Shown: one piece after another, positions 25,398 through 33,711 of the stretch
Numbering within the stretch: position 1 is the stretch's first letter
How the letters are laid out: each line of letters starts with the position of its first letter
NCBI GenBank assembly: GCA_963761005.1
Contig: CAVXFK010000027.1
Location: 806,001-870,000 of the forward strand
Length of the DNA stretch: 64,000 nt
Source of the DNA: DASWJZ01 sp963761005
GTDB lineage: Bacteria; Pseudomonadota; Alphaproteobacteria; Rhizobiales; Afifellaceae
Direction: 5' to 3'
Program-made: the position numbers and the translations under genes
Notes under the pieces: generated by a model
Database searches by the model: none
The model's input: only the letters and a program-made list of their open reading frames with translations
Told to the model about the DNA's origin: nothing

Positions 25398-26420
25398 TTA
25401 CAGCCTCCGCATGAAGCCAAGGATCGCCTCGACGATCTCGTCGTGGGCCTTGGCGCGGTCCGTACCTTCCGGATCGTCGCACACTGGGTCGTCATGCTCC
25501 TCGATCAGGAGGTCATGGCCTTCCGGCTTGCACAGCGCAAGAAAGGTGAAGTGATACCCGGGCGCAACCACGGCGTAGTCGGAGTTCGGCAGGCGCCCCA
25601 CGAGGTTGCTGCCCCCGGCGCTGACGTTGATGGCCTTCCAGCGCGTCTCGTTGCCGAGATTGATCAGGAGCACAGGCATCGTCGTCGCCGCGACGCTTGC
25701 TGCGTTCGCCACATAGGTGAAGCCGGGGTCGATGGCGACGGCTGCGTCGATCCGCGGGTCGCGCGAGTCGGCGGCGAAGCCGTCCGGCAGGCGGTCGAAA
25801 TCCACGCCGCCCTTGGCGAGGAAAATGCAGTCCTCGGCGGTGTCGCGGAACTTGGCGCAATAGTCGGCATAAGCTTGCCGATCGAACCGCAGTCCCGCGA
25901 GATTGAGCGCCGTTGCACCGCCGAGCGAGAATCCGATCGCGATGATGCGCGACGGGTCGACATGTGGCCCGAAGGCCGGATCGGCGAGGAGCGTGTCGAG
26001 CGCGGCGGAGAGATCCTTCGCCCGCTCGTCCAGGATGACGGAGCGCCGCGGCGAGGAATCGCCCGACGTGCTGCCGGGATGGTTGACCGCAAGCACCATC
26101 GCGCCATTCAGCGCCAGCTGCGACGACAGCCAGGAGATCGTGTCCATGTTGCCGCCCGAGCCGTGCGACAGCAGGAAAAGCGGGAAGCGCCCGTCGGCGA
26201 CCGCCGCCCCGACATAAGCGGGCGTGCCTTTGAAAACGGCATTGTCGCCGATCAGCCCGCGATAGGTCGGCGTGCCGACGGGATACCAGACCGAGGCCGC
26301 GAGCGGCGCCGGCCGGTGGGCGGCGGTTACGGTCAGCCGGTCGTATCCGGCGATCGGCTCGGCGGCTGCGGCCGCGCCGAGCACGGTCATGAGGGCGGCG
26401 GCAAGAAGCATCTGTCTCAT
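25398..26420 (-). CDS. Secreted alpha/beta hydrolase (dienelactone hydrolase / PAF-acetylhydrolase-like)
   Basis: A 340-residue protein from ATG 26420. A signal peptide (MRQMLLAAALMTVLGAAAAA) is followed by an alpha/beta-hydrolase fold. The oxyanion region is FPLFLLSHGSGGN, the nucleophile elbow is IAIGFSLGGATALNL, and the late GYHFTFLALC likely supplies the histidine. It is predicted to act in the periplasm on an unknown ester. It is divergent from an AraC-type regulator, a usual sign of a regulator-target pair. Confidence 0.85.
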   Translation of the reverse strand: MRQMLLAAALMTVLGAAAAAEPIAGYDRLTVTAAHRPAPLAASVWYPVGTPTYRGLIGDNAVFKGTPAYVGAAVADGRFPLFLLSHGSGGNMDTISWLSSQLALNGAMVLAVNHPGSTSGDSSPRRSVILDERAKDLSAALDTLLADPAFGPHVDPSRIIAIGFSLGGATALNLAGLRFDRQAYADYCAKFRDTAEDCIFLAKGGVDFDRLPDGFAADSRDPRIDAAVAIDPGFTYVANAASVAATTMPVLLINLGNETRWKAINVSAGGSNLVGRLPNSDYAVVAPGYHFTFLALCKPEGHDLLIEEHDDPVCDDPEGTDRAKAHDEIVEAILGFMRRL

Positions 26421-26556
26421 CTGTGAGCTCCGTTCTATGGGGATGCGGCCTCGTCCTCGGGCAGGGCGCGGCTTTGCGCGTCCTCGAACCGGTTTCAGGT
26501 CGCGCCAAACCGGATGTCGGAGCTTTTCGACCGGGAGACGCAGAAGGATCCGCGTG

Positions 26557-27552
26557 ATGCTCGCCCTGCCGATATCGATGATCGTGGCCCTGGTGCTGGT
26601 CTTTCTGTTCGTGCGCACGCTGCTGGCGGGCGGCTATCCGAAGCTCTTCTCCGCACTGCTCTTCTCCTGCGCCTTCCAGGGCGTCGTGGTCTCGCTCATC
26701 CAGTATTACGGCGTGACGGCGCTGTTTGCGCTGCAGCCGGTCACCGCGACGATCATCCCGCCGCTCGCCTGGCTCGCCTTCCTGACGAGCGCCGTGCGGC
26801 GGCTCGACCTGCGGCGTGACCTGCTGCATCTCGCGGTCCCGGCCTTCACCGCCTTCTGCGTGGCGTTTGCGCCGATCGCGCTCGATGTCGTGGTGTCGGG
26901 CATCTTTGTCTGCTACGGCGTGGCGATCCTGGTCACGCTCGGGCGGAGCGCCGGCGGCCTCCCGCTCATGCGGCTGGAGAGCGGCCGCATACCGGGCCTG
27001 ATCTGGTGCGCGATTGCGCTGGCGCTCATCCTCTCCGCAATTGGCGATGGCCTGATCGCCGTGGCGCTCGCCTACGATCTCGGCCCGCTCAGGCCGCGGA
27101 TCCTCAGCATCTTCTCGTCGTTGGCGCTGCTCAGCATCGGCCTGCTCGCCGTATCGAACGATCTGATCGGCGAGGCCGAGCCGGCCGCCTTAGACGCCGC
27201 ACCGTTGCCGGCCGTCGACAGCGCTGAGGATGAAGTGCTGATGCAGCGGCTCGACACGCTGGTGCGTGGGGACCAGCTCTATCTCGACCCGGACCTGACG
27301 CTCGCGCGCCTGGCTCGTCGCCTGCATGTCCCTATCAAGACGCTTTCGGCGACGATCAATCGGCGAACGGGAGAGAACATCTCCCGCTTCATCAACAATT
27401 TCCGGATCGCGCATGCGTGCGAGCGCTTGCGAGCCGGCGACAACGTGACCGCCGCCATGCTCGCCAGCGGATTTAACACGAAGTCCAACTTCAATCGCGA
27501 GTTCACGCGCGTGACCGGCAAGGCTCCGAGCGCATGGAAGGCAGCGGATTGA
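26557..27552 (+). CDS. AraC-family regulator with membrane-spanning N-terminal half
   Basis: A 331-residue protein from ATG 26557 (a GTG sits one codon earlier). Residues 1-215 are hydrophobic with about seven predicted spans, e.g. ISMIVALVLVFLFVRTLLAG. The C-terminal about 95 residues are an AraC HTH pair: DPDLTLARLARRLHVPIKTL, INRRTGENISRFINNFRIAH and NVTAAMLASGFNTKSNFNRE. This layout suggests a membrane-embedded sensor controlling the divergent hydrolase gene, which is inferred from position. It converges with efp. Confidence 0.85.
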   Translation: MLALPISMIVALVLVFLFVRTLLAGGYPKLFSALLFSCAFQGVVVSLIQYYGVTALFALQPVTATIIPPLAWLAFLTSAVRRLDLRRDLLHLAVPAFTAFCVAFAPIALDVVVSGIFVCYGVAILVTLGRSAGGLPLMRLESGRIPGLIWCAIALALILSAIGDGLIAVALAYDLGPLRPRILSIFSSLALLSIGLLAVSNDLIGEAEPAALDAAPLPAVDSAEDEVLMQRLDTLVRGDQLYLDPDLTLARLARRLHVPIKTLSATINRRTGENISRFINNFRIAHACERLRAGDNVTAAMLASGFNTKSNFNREFTRVTGKAPSAWKAAD

Positions 27553-27582
27553 AACGCCGCTTCCGCATTTAGAAAGCCACGC

Positions 27583-28149
27583 TCAGTCCTTCGCGCGCTC
27601 CACGTAGCTTCCGTCCGCCGTCATCACCACGATCCTCGTGCCGACCGCAATGTGCGGCGGGACCATCGTGCGCGCGCCGTTCGACAGGATCGCCGGCTTG
27701 TAGGAGGACGAGGCGGTCTGCCCCTTCACCGTCGGCTCGGTTTCGGTCACTTCGAGCGCCACCTTCTGCGGTAGCTCGATCGAGACGGCATTTCCCTCAA
27801 AAAGCGAGATCATGCAGGGCATGCCTTCCTGCAGAAAGGCGGCCTGATCGCCGATCACGTCGGCCGGCACGGGTATCTGCTCGTAGCTTTCGGGGTTCAT
27901 GAAGACGTAGCCGTCGCCGTCCTGGTAGAGGTAGGTGTGCTCGCGATCTTCCACGTAGGCGCGTTCCACCTGCTCGGTGGTCTTGTAGCGCTGGACGGTC
28001 TTCACGCCGTCGGAAAGTCGGCGCATCTCGACCTGCGTCGTCGGCGTGCCCTTGCCCGGGAAAAAGCTCTCGGCGGAAAGCACGCTGTAGAGCTGCCCGT
28101 CGTGTTCGAGGATATTGCCCTTGCGCACCGAGCTTGCGATGACCTTCAC
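27583..28149 (-). CDS. efp: Elongation factor P
   Basis: A 188-residue factor that rescues ribosomes stalled at polyproline. GTG 28149 gives the standard N-terminus (MKVIASSVRKGNILEHDG) with AAGAGG upstream. The modification site is K33 in FFPGKGTPTTQV, which matches the E. coli K34 loop lysylated by EpmA. The three beta domains end with the C-terminal GTRIVVMTADGSYVERAKD. The modifying enzymes epmA and epmB are encoded divergently just 72 bp away, which supports beta-lysylation here. Confidence 0.96.
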   Translation of the reverse strand: MKVIASSVRKGNILEHDGQLYSVLSAESFFPGKGTPTTQVEMRRLSDGVKTVQRYKTTEQVERAYVEDREHTYLYQDGDGYVFMNPESYEQIPVPADVIGDQAAFLQEGMPCMISLFEGNAVSIELPQKVALEVTETEPTVKGQTASSSYKPAILSNGARTMVPPHIAVGTRIVVMTADGSYVERAKD

Positions 28150-28221
28150 GTGTGAACCTCTTCCGGCGATTGCTGCGGCCTTGCCGCTTTTCGCCTGCGC
28201 AGCTAGCCGATCTGTGTGGCA

Positions 28222-29316
28222 ATGAACAGCCTTCTCGCAAAAGCGCCGAAATCGGTCCCCGTTCGCGCCTGGTGGTCGCCGGAGGCGTATGCCGCGCGAC
28301 GGCCACATCTTGTCGCGCGCAGCCAAATCGTCGCAGCGCTTCGCCGCTGGTTCGAGGCGGAGGGCTTCATGGAGATCGAGGCGGGCGCGCTGCAGGTCTC
28401 TCCCGGCAACGAGACGCATCTTAGCGCCTTCGCGACCGAGCTCGTGGATCCAGGCGGGGCGCGAGTCCGTCGCTATCTCCACACTTCGCCGGAATTCGCG
28501 ATGAAGAAGCTCATCGCCGCCGGCGAAGAGCGGATTTTCGATTTCGCGCGGGTTTTCCGGAACCGCGAGCGGAGCGCGCTGCACCACCCCGAGTTCACGC
28601 TGCTTGAGTGGTATCGCGCGCACGAGCCCTACGAGCGCGTGATGGCGGACTGCGCCGCGATCCTTGCCGCAGCGGCTCGCGTCGCGGACATCGCGACGTT
28701 CAAGTTTCGCGGGCGCGAAGCGGACCCGTTTTCGGAGCCCGAACGGCTGACCGTGGTGGATGCCTTCGCGCGACACGCCGGCATCGACGTGATGGCAACG
28801 CTCCCACGTGACCCGCAGGCCTACCCGTCGCCCGATCTGCTCGGGCTCAAGGCGCAGGCCGCTGCCATCCGCGTCACCGTGGACGACACCTGGTCCGACA
28901 TTTTCAGCAAGATTCTCTCCGAGCGGATCGAGCCGCAGCTCGGACTCGGGCACGCGACAATCCTCACCGACTATCCCGCAAGCGAGGCCGCGCTTGCCCG
29001 GCGCAAGCCGTCCGACCCGCGCTTCGCCGAGCGCTTCGAGCTCTACGTCTGCGGCGTGGAGCTTGCGAACGCCTTTGGCGAGCTGACCGATCCGGTCGAG
29101 CAGAGACGCCGTTTCGAGGCCGACATGGCGGAAAAGGAGCGCATCTACGGCGAGCGCTATCCGATCGATGAAGATTTTCTCGCCGCGCTTGCCGCGATGC
29201 CGCCGGTAAGCGGCGCGGCACTCGGTCTCGACCGGCTCGTGATGCTCGCGACCGGTGCGGAGCGCATCGAAGACGTGATCTGGACACCGATGCCGGAGGA
29301 GGATGCCTCGTCATGA
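28222..29316 (+). CDS. epmA: EF-P beta-lysine ligase EpmA (PoxA/GenX)
   Basis: A 364-residue paralogue of the LysRS catalytic core without the anticodon-binding domain, which attaches (R)-beta-lysine to EF-P. Class II motifs are visible: motif 2 in RIFDFARVFRNRERSALHHP, EFTLLEWYRAHEPY, and motif 3 GAALGLDRLVMLATG. ATG 28222 is used; GTG 28216 is two codons earlier in the same frame. Its stop overlaps the epmB start (ATGA). Confidence 0.95.
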   Translation: MNSLLAKAPKSVPVRAWWSPEAYAARRPHLVARSQIVAALRRWFEAEGFMEIEAGALQVSPGNETHLSAFATELVDPGGARVRRYLHTSPEFAMKKLIAAGEERIFDFARVFRNRERSALHHPEFTLLEWYRAHEPYERVMADCAAILAAAARVADIATFKFRGREADPFSEPERLTVVDAFARHAGIDVMATLPRDPQAYPSPDLLGLKAQAAAIRVTVDDTWSDIFSKILSERIEPQLGLGHATILTDYPASEAALARRKPSDPRFAERFELYVCGVELANAFGELTDPVEQRRRFEADMAEKERIYGERYPIDEDFLAALAAMPPVSGAALGLDRLVMLATGAERIEDVIWTPMPEEDASS

Positions 29317-30392
29317 GCATGGTTCGAACGCTGAAAAGCGCAGCCGACATCCTTGACGCGGAGCTTCTCCCGGCCGACGCCTCGGGTCTCGCAAGTCTCA
29401 AGGACCTTGAGCGTGTCGCCGCGCGCTATGCCGTCGCGATCACGCCAGCGATGGCGGAGCTGATCGACGCCGCCGATCCGCACGACCCGATCGCCCGCCA
29501 GTTCCTGCCCGACGCCGCAGAGCTCCACTCGACGCTGGAGGAGCGCGCCGATCCGATCGGCGACGGCGTGCACGAAGCCATGCCCGGGCTTGTCCACCGT
29601 TATCCCGACCGCGTTCTTCTGAAGCTTGCGAATATCTGCGCCGTCTATTGCCGCTTCTGCTTCCGCCGCGAAATGGTCGGCCCTGGCAAGCCCGCGCATC
29701 TATCCGAAGAGGCGATTGATGTTGCGCTCGCCTACGTCGCCGCGCATCCGGAAGTCTGGGAGGTGATCGTCAGCGGCGGCGACCCGCTCGTCCTGAGCCC
29801 GCGGCGCCTCGCGGCGGTGTCGCAAAAGATCGCGGCCATCCCGCATGTGAAGGTGCTCCGCTGGCACAGCCGGGTCCCGCTCGTCGCGCCGGAGCGCGTC
29901 GATGCGGCGCTGATCGCCGCCCTCAGGCCTGCGGGCGTGACGGCGTGGCTCGCGATCCATGCGAACCACCCGAAAGAATTCACCGCCGCCGGATGTGCGG
30001 CCCTTGCGCGGCTTGCCGATGCCGGCATCCCGCTGGTGAGCCAGACCGTGCTTCTGAAGGGCGTCAATGACGACTCCGAAACGCTTGCGTCGCTGATGCG
30101 CGCTTTCGTCGAGAACCGAGTGAAGCCCTACTACCTCCACCACGGCGATCTCGCGCCGGGGACGGCGCATTTCCGCACCTCGCTCGCTGAGGGTCGCGCA
30201 CTCACGCGCCGCCTCCGCGGCGCCGTATCCGGCCTTTGCCAGCCGACCTATGTTCTGGACATCCCCGGCGGCCACGGAAAGGTCCCGGTCAGCCCGGACT
30301 ATCTCTCGACCGCGAAGGACGGCGGCCACCTTGTAGAGGACCCGAGAGGCCGTGCTCATGTCTATCCGCCGGTTCCGGAGGCGCTGCCGTGA
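29313..30392 (+). CDS. epmB: EF-P (R)-beta-lysine synthase EpmB (lysine 2,3-aminomutase-like radical SAM)
   Basis: A 359-residue radical-SAM PLP enzyme converting L-lysine to beta-lysine for EF-P. The cluster motif CxxxCxxC is C109-C113-C116 (ICAVYCRFCFRREMVG), with VSGGDPLVLSPRRL, RWHSRVPLVAPERV and the C-terminal DIPGGHGKVP with PLP-binding surroundings. It is shorter than clostridial aminomutases (about 415). It overlaps epmA upstream and kbl downstream (GTGA), so four genes form one coupled series. Confidence 0.93.
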   Translation: MSMVRTLKSAADILDAELLPADASGLASLKDLERVAARYAVAITPAMAELIDAADPHDPIARQFLPDAAELHSTLEERADPIGDGVHEAMPGLVHRYPDRVLLKLANICAVYCRFCFRREMVGPGKPAHLSEEAIDVALAYVAAHPEVWEVIVSGGDPLVLSPRRLAAVSQKIAAIPHVKVLRWHSRVPLVAPERVDAALIAALRPAGVTAWLAIHANHPKEFTAAGCAALARLADAGIPLVSQTVLLKGVNDDSETLASLMRAFVENRVKPYYLHHGDLAPGTAHFRTSLAEGRALTRRLRGAVSGLCQPTYVLDIPGGHGKVPVSPDYLSTAKDGGHLVEDPRGRAHVYPPVPEALP

Positions 30393-31600
30393 CTGATCCT
30401 TTCCTCGCGCATCTTTCCGCGGAGCTTCAGGCGATCGAGGCCGATGGGCTCCTGAAGCGCGAGCGGCTGATCACGACGCCGCAGTCGGCGCACATCCGCA
30501 TCGAGGACCCGCGCGCGCAGGGCGGCGAGCGCGAGATGCTGAACCTTTGCGCCAACAACTATCTCGGCCTTGCCGACCACCCGGAAGTGATCCAAGCGGC
30601 GCGCGCGGCTCTCGACGAATTCGGCTTCGGCATGGCTTCGGTGCGCTTCATCTGTGGCGCGCAGACGCTGCATCGGGCGCTCGAAGAGCGGATCGCGCGC
30701 TGGCTCGGCAAGGACGACGCCATCCTCTTCGCCGCCTGCTTCGATGCAAACGGCGGCGTGTTCGAGCCGCTTTTGTCCGCCGAAGACGCGGTGATCTCCG
30801 ACGCGCTGAACCACGCCTCGATCATCGACGGTATCCGGCTCTGCAAGGCGAAGCGCTATCGCTTCGCCAATTCCGACATGGATGACTTGGAGGCGCAGCT
30901 GAAACAGGCCGAGGCCGACGGTGCGCGCTTCAAGCTGATCGCGACCGACGGCGTCTTCTCCATGGACGGCTATGTGGCGAAGCTCCCCGAGATTTGCGAT
31001 CTCGCCGAACGCTACGGTGCCTTCGTCATGGTCGATGACTGTCATGCTCACGGGCACCTTGGCGCCGGGGGGCGCGGCTCGCCGGCGCTGACCGGTGCGG
31101 GCGCGCGCGTCCAGATCGTCACCGGCACGCTCGGCAAGACTCTCGGCGGCGGCATGGGCGGCTTCGTCGCCGCGCCGCAGGCCGTCATCGACATGCTGCG
31201 CCAGCGTGCGAGGCCCTATCTGTTCTCCAATTCGCTCGCCCCTCCGGTCGCGGCCGGGTCGCTCAAGGCCATCGACATCGCTGAAGATGCCGATGACCGC
31301 CGCGCCCATCTGATGAAGCTCGTCGCCCGCTTCCGTGAGGGGCTTGAGGCCGCCGGGTTCGAATGCCTGCCCGGCAAGACGCCGATCATCCCGGTGATGC
31401 TGCACGAGGCACGGCGAGCGCAGGAGATGGCGGCGGCGCTTGACGAGCGCGGCGTCTACGTCGCCGGCTTCTTCTTTCCCGTTGTGCCGAAGGGCAGGGC
31501 GCGCATCCGCACGCAGATTTCCGCCGCGCTCTCCGAGGCCGACGTCGATTTCGCCATCCAGGCATTCAAGGACGCAGGGAAAGAATTGGGGATCGTCTGA
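30389..31600 (+). CDS. kbl: Glycine C-acetyltransferase (2-amino-3-ketobutyrate CoA ligase)
   Basis: A 403-residue alpha-oxoamine synthase from GTG 30389. It cleaves 2-amino-3-oxobutyrate with CoA to glycine and acetyl-CoA. Visible are NLCANNYLGLADHPEV, GFGMASVRFICGAQTLHRAL, VMVDDCHAHGHLG and PLP lysine K250 in TGTLGKTLGGGMGGF. It is paired with tdh through a TGATG overlap, the standard threonine dehydrogenase pathway unit. The upstream overlap with epmB is unusual. Confidence 0.96.
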   Translation: MTDPFLAHLSAELQAIEADGLLKRERLITTPQSAHIRIEDPRAQGGEREMLNLCANNYLGLADHPEVIQAARAALDEFGFGMASVRFICGAQTLHRALEERIARWLGKDDAILFAACFDANGGVFEPLLSAEDAVISDALNHASIIDGIRLCKAKRYRFANSDMDDLEAQLKQAEADGARFKLIATDGVFSMDGYVAKLPEICDLAERYGAFVMVDDCHAHGHLGAGGRGSPALTGAGARVQIVTGTLGKTLGGGMGGFVAAPQAVIDMLRQRARPYLFSNSLAPPVAAGSLKAIDIAEDADDRRAHLMKLVARFREGLEAAGFECLPGKTPIIPVMLHEARRAQEMAAALDERGVYVAGFFFPVVPKGRARIRTQISAALSEADVDFAIQAFKDAGKELGIV

Positions 31601-32640
31601 TGCGCAACGACATGAAGGCGCTGGTCAAGGCGAAAGCCGAGTCCGGCCTCTGGCTGCAGAACGAGCCGGTGCCGGAGATCGGCCCGGACGAGGTGCTGGT
31701 GAAGGTGGCGAAGACCGGCATCTGCGGCACGGACATCCACATCTGGAACTGGGACGACTGGGCCAAGAAGACCATCCCCGTGCCGATGATCGTCGGCCAC
31801 GAATATGCCGGCGAGATCGTCGAGGTCGGCTTGAGCGTGCGTGGGCTGAAGCCCGGACAGCGCGTGTCGGGCGAGGGGCATGTGATCGGCATGCACAGCC
31901 GCGCCTCGCGCGGCGGCCGCTATCACCTCGACCCGGAGACGCGCGGCATCGGCGTCAACATCCCCGGCGCCTTCGCCAACTACGTGAAGATACCGGCCTT
32001 CAACGCGGTGCCGCTCCCCGACGACGTCGACGACGAGCTCGGTGCTATCCTCGATCCGCTCGGCAACGCCGTGCACACGGCGCTCTCCTTCGATCTCGTC
32101 GGCGAGGACGTACTCGTCACCGGCGCCGGGCCGATAGGCATCATGGCAGCCGCGGTCGCGCGCCATGTCGGCGCGCGCCACGTCGTCATCACCGACGTCA
32201 ACCAGTATCGGCTCGATCTCGCCGGCAAGGTCGCCGACGTAGTGCCGGTGAACGTCGGGAAGGAAGACCTGAAGTCCGTGATGAAGCGTCTCGGCATGCG
32301 CGAGGGCTTCGACGTCGGGCTTGAGATGAGCGGGGCGGAGGCGGCGCTCAATCAGATGCTCGACACGATCATCGTGGGTGGCAAGATCGCGATGCTCGGC
32401 ATCCCGGCGCGACCGTTCCCCGTGGACTGGACCAAGATCGTCTTCCACATGCTGACGATCAAGGGCATCTACGGGCGCGAGATGTTTGAGACTTGGCACA
32501 AGATGATCGCGATGCTGCAATCGGGCCTCGATATCCGTCGCGTCATCACCCATCGCTTCCCTGCGAGCGACTTTCGTCAGGCCTTCGAGATCATGGCCAA
32601 GGGCGAGAGCGGCAAGGTCGTGCTCGACTGGAGCGGGTAG
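31600..32640 (+). CDS. tdh: L-threonine 3-dehydrogenase lacking the structural zinc site
   Basis: A 346-residue medium-chain dehydrogenase oxidising threonine to 2-amino-3-oxobutyrate. The catalytic zinc ligands C42 (TGICGTDIH) and H67-E68 (GHEYAG) are present, and VTGAGPIGIMAAAVA binds NAD. The lobe that carries four cysteines in the E. coli enzyme reads GEGHVIGMHSRASRGGRYHLD: positions matching Cys93, 96, 99 and 107 are G97, S100, S103 and D111. The structural zinc must be absent. The rest, including GVNIPGAFANYVKIPAFNAV, is typical Tdh. Confidence 0.95.
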   Translation: MRNDMKALVKAKAESGLWLQNEPVPEIGPDEVLVKVAKTGICGTDIHIWNWDDWAKKTIPVPMIVGHEYAGEIVEVGLSVRGLKPGQRVSGEGHVIGMHSRASRGGRYHLDPETRGIGVNIPGAFANYVKIPAFNAVPLPDDVDDELGAILDPLGNAVHTALSFDLVGEDVLVTGAGPIGIMAAAVARHVGARHVVITDVNQYRLDLAGKVADVVPVNVGKEDLKSVMKRLGMREGFDVGLEMSGAEAALNQMLDTIIVGGKIAMLGIPARPFPVDWTKIVFHMLTIKGIYGREMFETWHKMIAMLQSGLDIRRVITHRFPASDFRQAFEIMAKGESGKVVLDWSG

Positions 32641-32648
32641 GAGGCGGA

Positions 32649-32675
32649 TTCCCCTCCCTCTTGTGCGGAGGGGAA
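32649..32675 (+). terminator. Hairpin after tdh
   Basis: Perfect 9-bp arms TTCCCCTCC (32649-32657) and GGAGGGGAA (32667-32675), 9-nt loop, 8 bp past the tdh stop. There is no U-tract, so it may stabilise the mRNA end or work as a factor-assisted terminator. Confidence 0.5.
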
Positions 32676-32706
32676 ACGCAACCCTCATCCGGCTGCTCCG
32701 CAGTCT

Positions 32707-32729
32707 CCTTCTCCCCCAAGGGGAGAAGG
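32707..32729. repeat. Short intergenic palindrome CCTTCTCCCC...GGGGAGAAGG
   Basis: Perfect 10-bp arms CCTTCTCCCC (32707-32716) and GGGGAGAAGG (32720-32729) with a 3-nt spacer. The surrounding 'ccctcatccggctgc' and 'ccttctccccc' wording is common in dispersed intergenic repeats of Rhizobiales. It lies between tdh and the DMT transporter gene. Confidence 0.5.
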
Positions 32730-32793
32730 TATCTTCCCTCCCGCCCTCGATGCCGCATTTCGCGCCCCGTTCGGCGGCCCTATAGCCTCGGCG

Positions 32794-33684
32794 ATGTCCT
32801 TCCGCGATTTCTCTCTCTTCGTGCTGATCTGCATCATCTGGGCCTTGAACGCGATCGTCGCGAAGGTTGTAGTGAGCGAGATGCACGTGCCGCCGCTCTT
32901 CTTCGGCATGCTGCGCTCTGCCGCGATCGCGGTCGCCGTTTCGCCCTGGCTATTGCCGATGCCGCGGCCGCACTGGCGGGTCGTCGTCGTCGGTATTCTG
33001 ATGGGCGGCGGGGGCTTTGCGCTCTACTTCGTGGGCCTCAAGACGGCGAGCCCGTCCGCCGCCGCGATCGTCAGCCAGATCGGCGTGCCGACGGCGACGC
33101 TCCTGTCGGTCGTCGTGCTTGGCGAGCGCATCCGCTGGCGGCGCGGCCTCGGCATCGCGCTGACGTTGGCCGGCGTGCTCTTCGTGATGTTCAATCCGAG
33201 CGATTTCAATCTCTCTTCGGGTCTGCTTTTCGTCGTCGCCTCGTCCTGCGGCGGCGCGGTCGGGACGATCATGATGAAGCAGATGGAGGGCATCCGCCCG
33301 CTTCGGTTTCAGGCCTGGGTCGGGTTCTCCTCGACGGTCGTCCTGCTCGCCGTCTCGCCGGTCTTTGAGGAGCACCAGCTCTCCGCCGCTTTCCATGCCG
33401 GCTGGCCGCTCATCGCCGCCGTTCTTTACTCGTCGCTGCTCGTCTCGGTGTTCGCCCACACCCAGTACTATGGGCTGATCCAGCGCTACGAGGCGAACCT
33501 GATCGCCCCGCTCACGCTGATGGGTCCGCTCTTCACGATCGCCTTCGGCATCTGGCTGACCGGCGACCATTTCGACCTGCGGATGGCGTTCGGCACGGCC
33601 TCGGCGCTTGCCGGCGTCTTCATCATCGCCATCCGTCCGAGCGCCACGCTCGGCCGCAAGATGCTGTTCCGGAACCGCTTGTAA
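32794..33684 (+). CDS. EamA/DMT-family transporter
   Basis: A 296-residue inner-membrane protein with ten hydrophobic segments in two EamA halves. The first ends near LALTLAGVLFVMFNPSD and the second near SALAGVFIIAIRPSA. The start is MSFRDFSLFVLICIIWALNA, with the typical IWALN motif of drug/metabolite exporters. Such proteins export amino acids or metabolites, and the substrate is not readable. It is convergent with the glycosyltransferase gene. Confidence 0.88.
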   Translation: MSFRDFSLFVLICIIWALNAIVAKVVVSEMHVPPLFFGMLRSAAIAVAVSPWLLPMPRPHWRVVVVGILMGGGGFALYFVGLKTASPSAAAIVSQIGVPTATLLSVVVLGERIRWRRGLGIALTLAGVLFVMFNPSDFNLSSGLLFVVASSCGGAVGTIMMKQMEGIRPLRFQAWVGFSSTVVLLAVSPVFEEHQLSAAFHAGWPLIAAVLYSSLLVSVFAHTQYYGLIQRYEANLIAPLTLMGPLFTIAFGIWLTGDHFDLRMAFGTASALAGVFIIAIRPSATLGRKMLFRNRL

Positions 33685-33711
33685 GGGGAGGACGGCAGAA
33701 GCCGCCGCCAG

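Noticed and set aside
23570..25495. 641-codon open frame opposite rpsA
   Set aside because: It is antisense to the six S1 repeats and its own repetitiveness only mirrors those repeats. It shows no independent motif.
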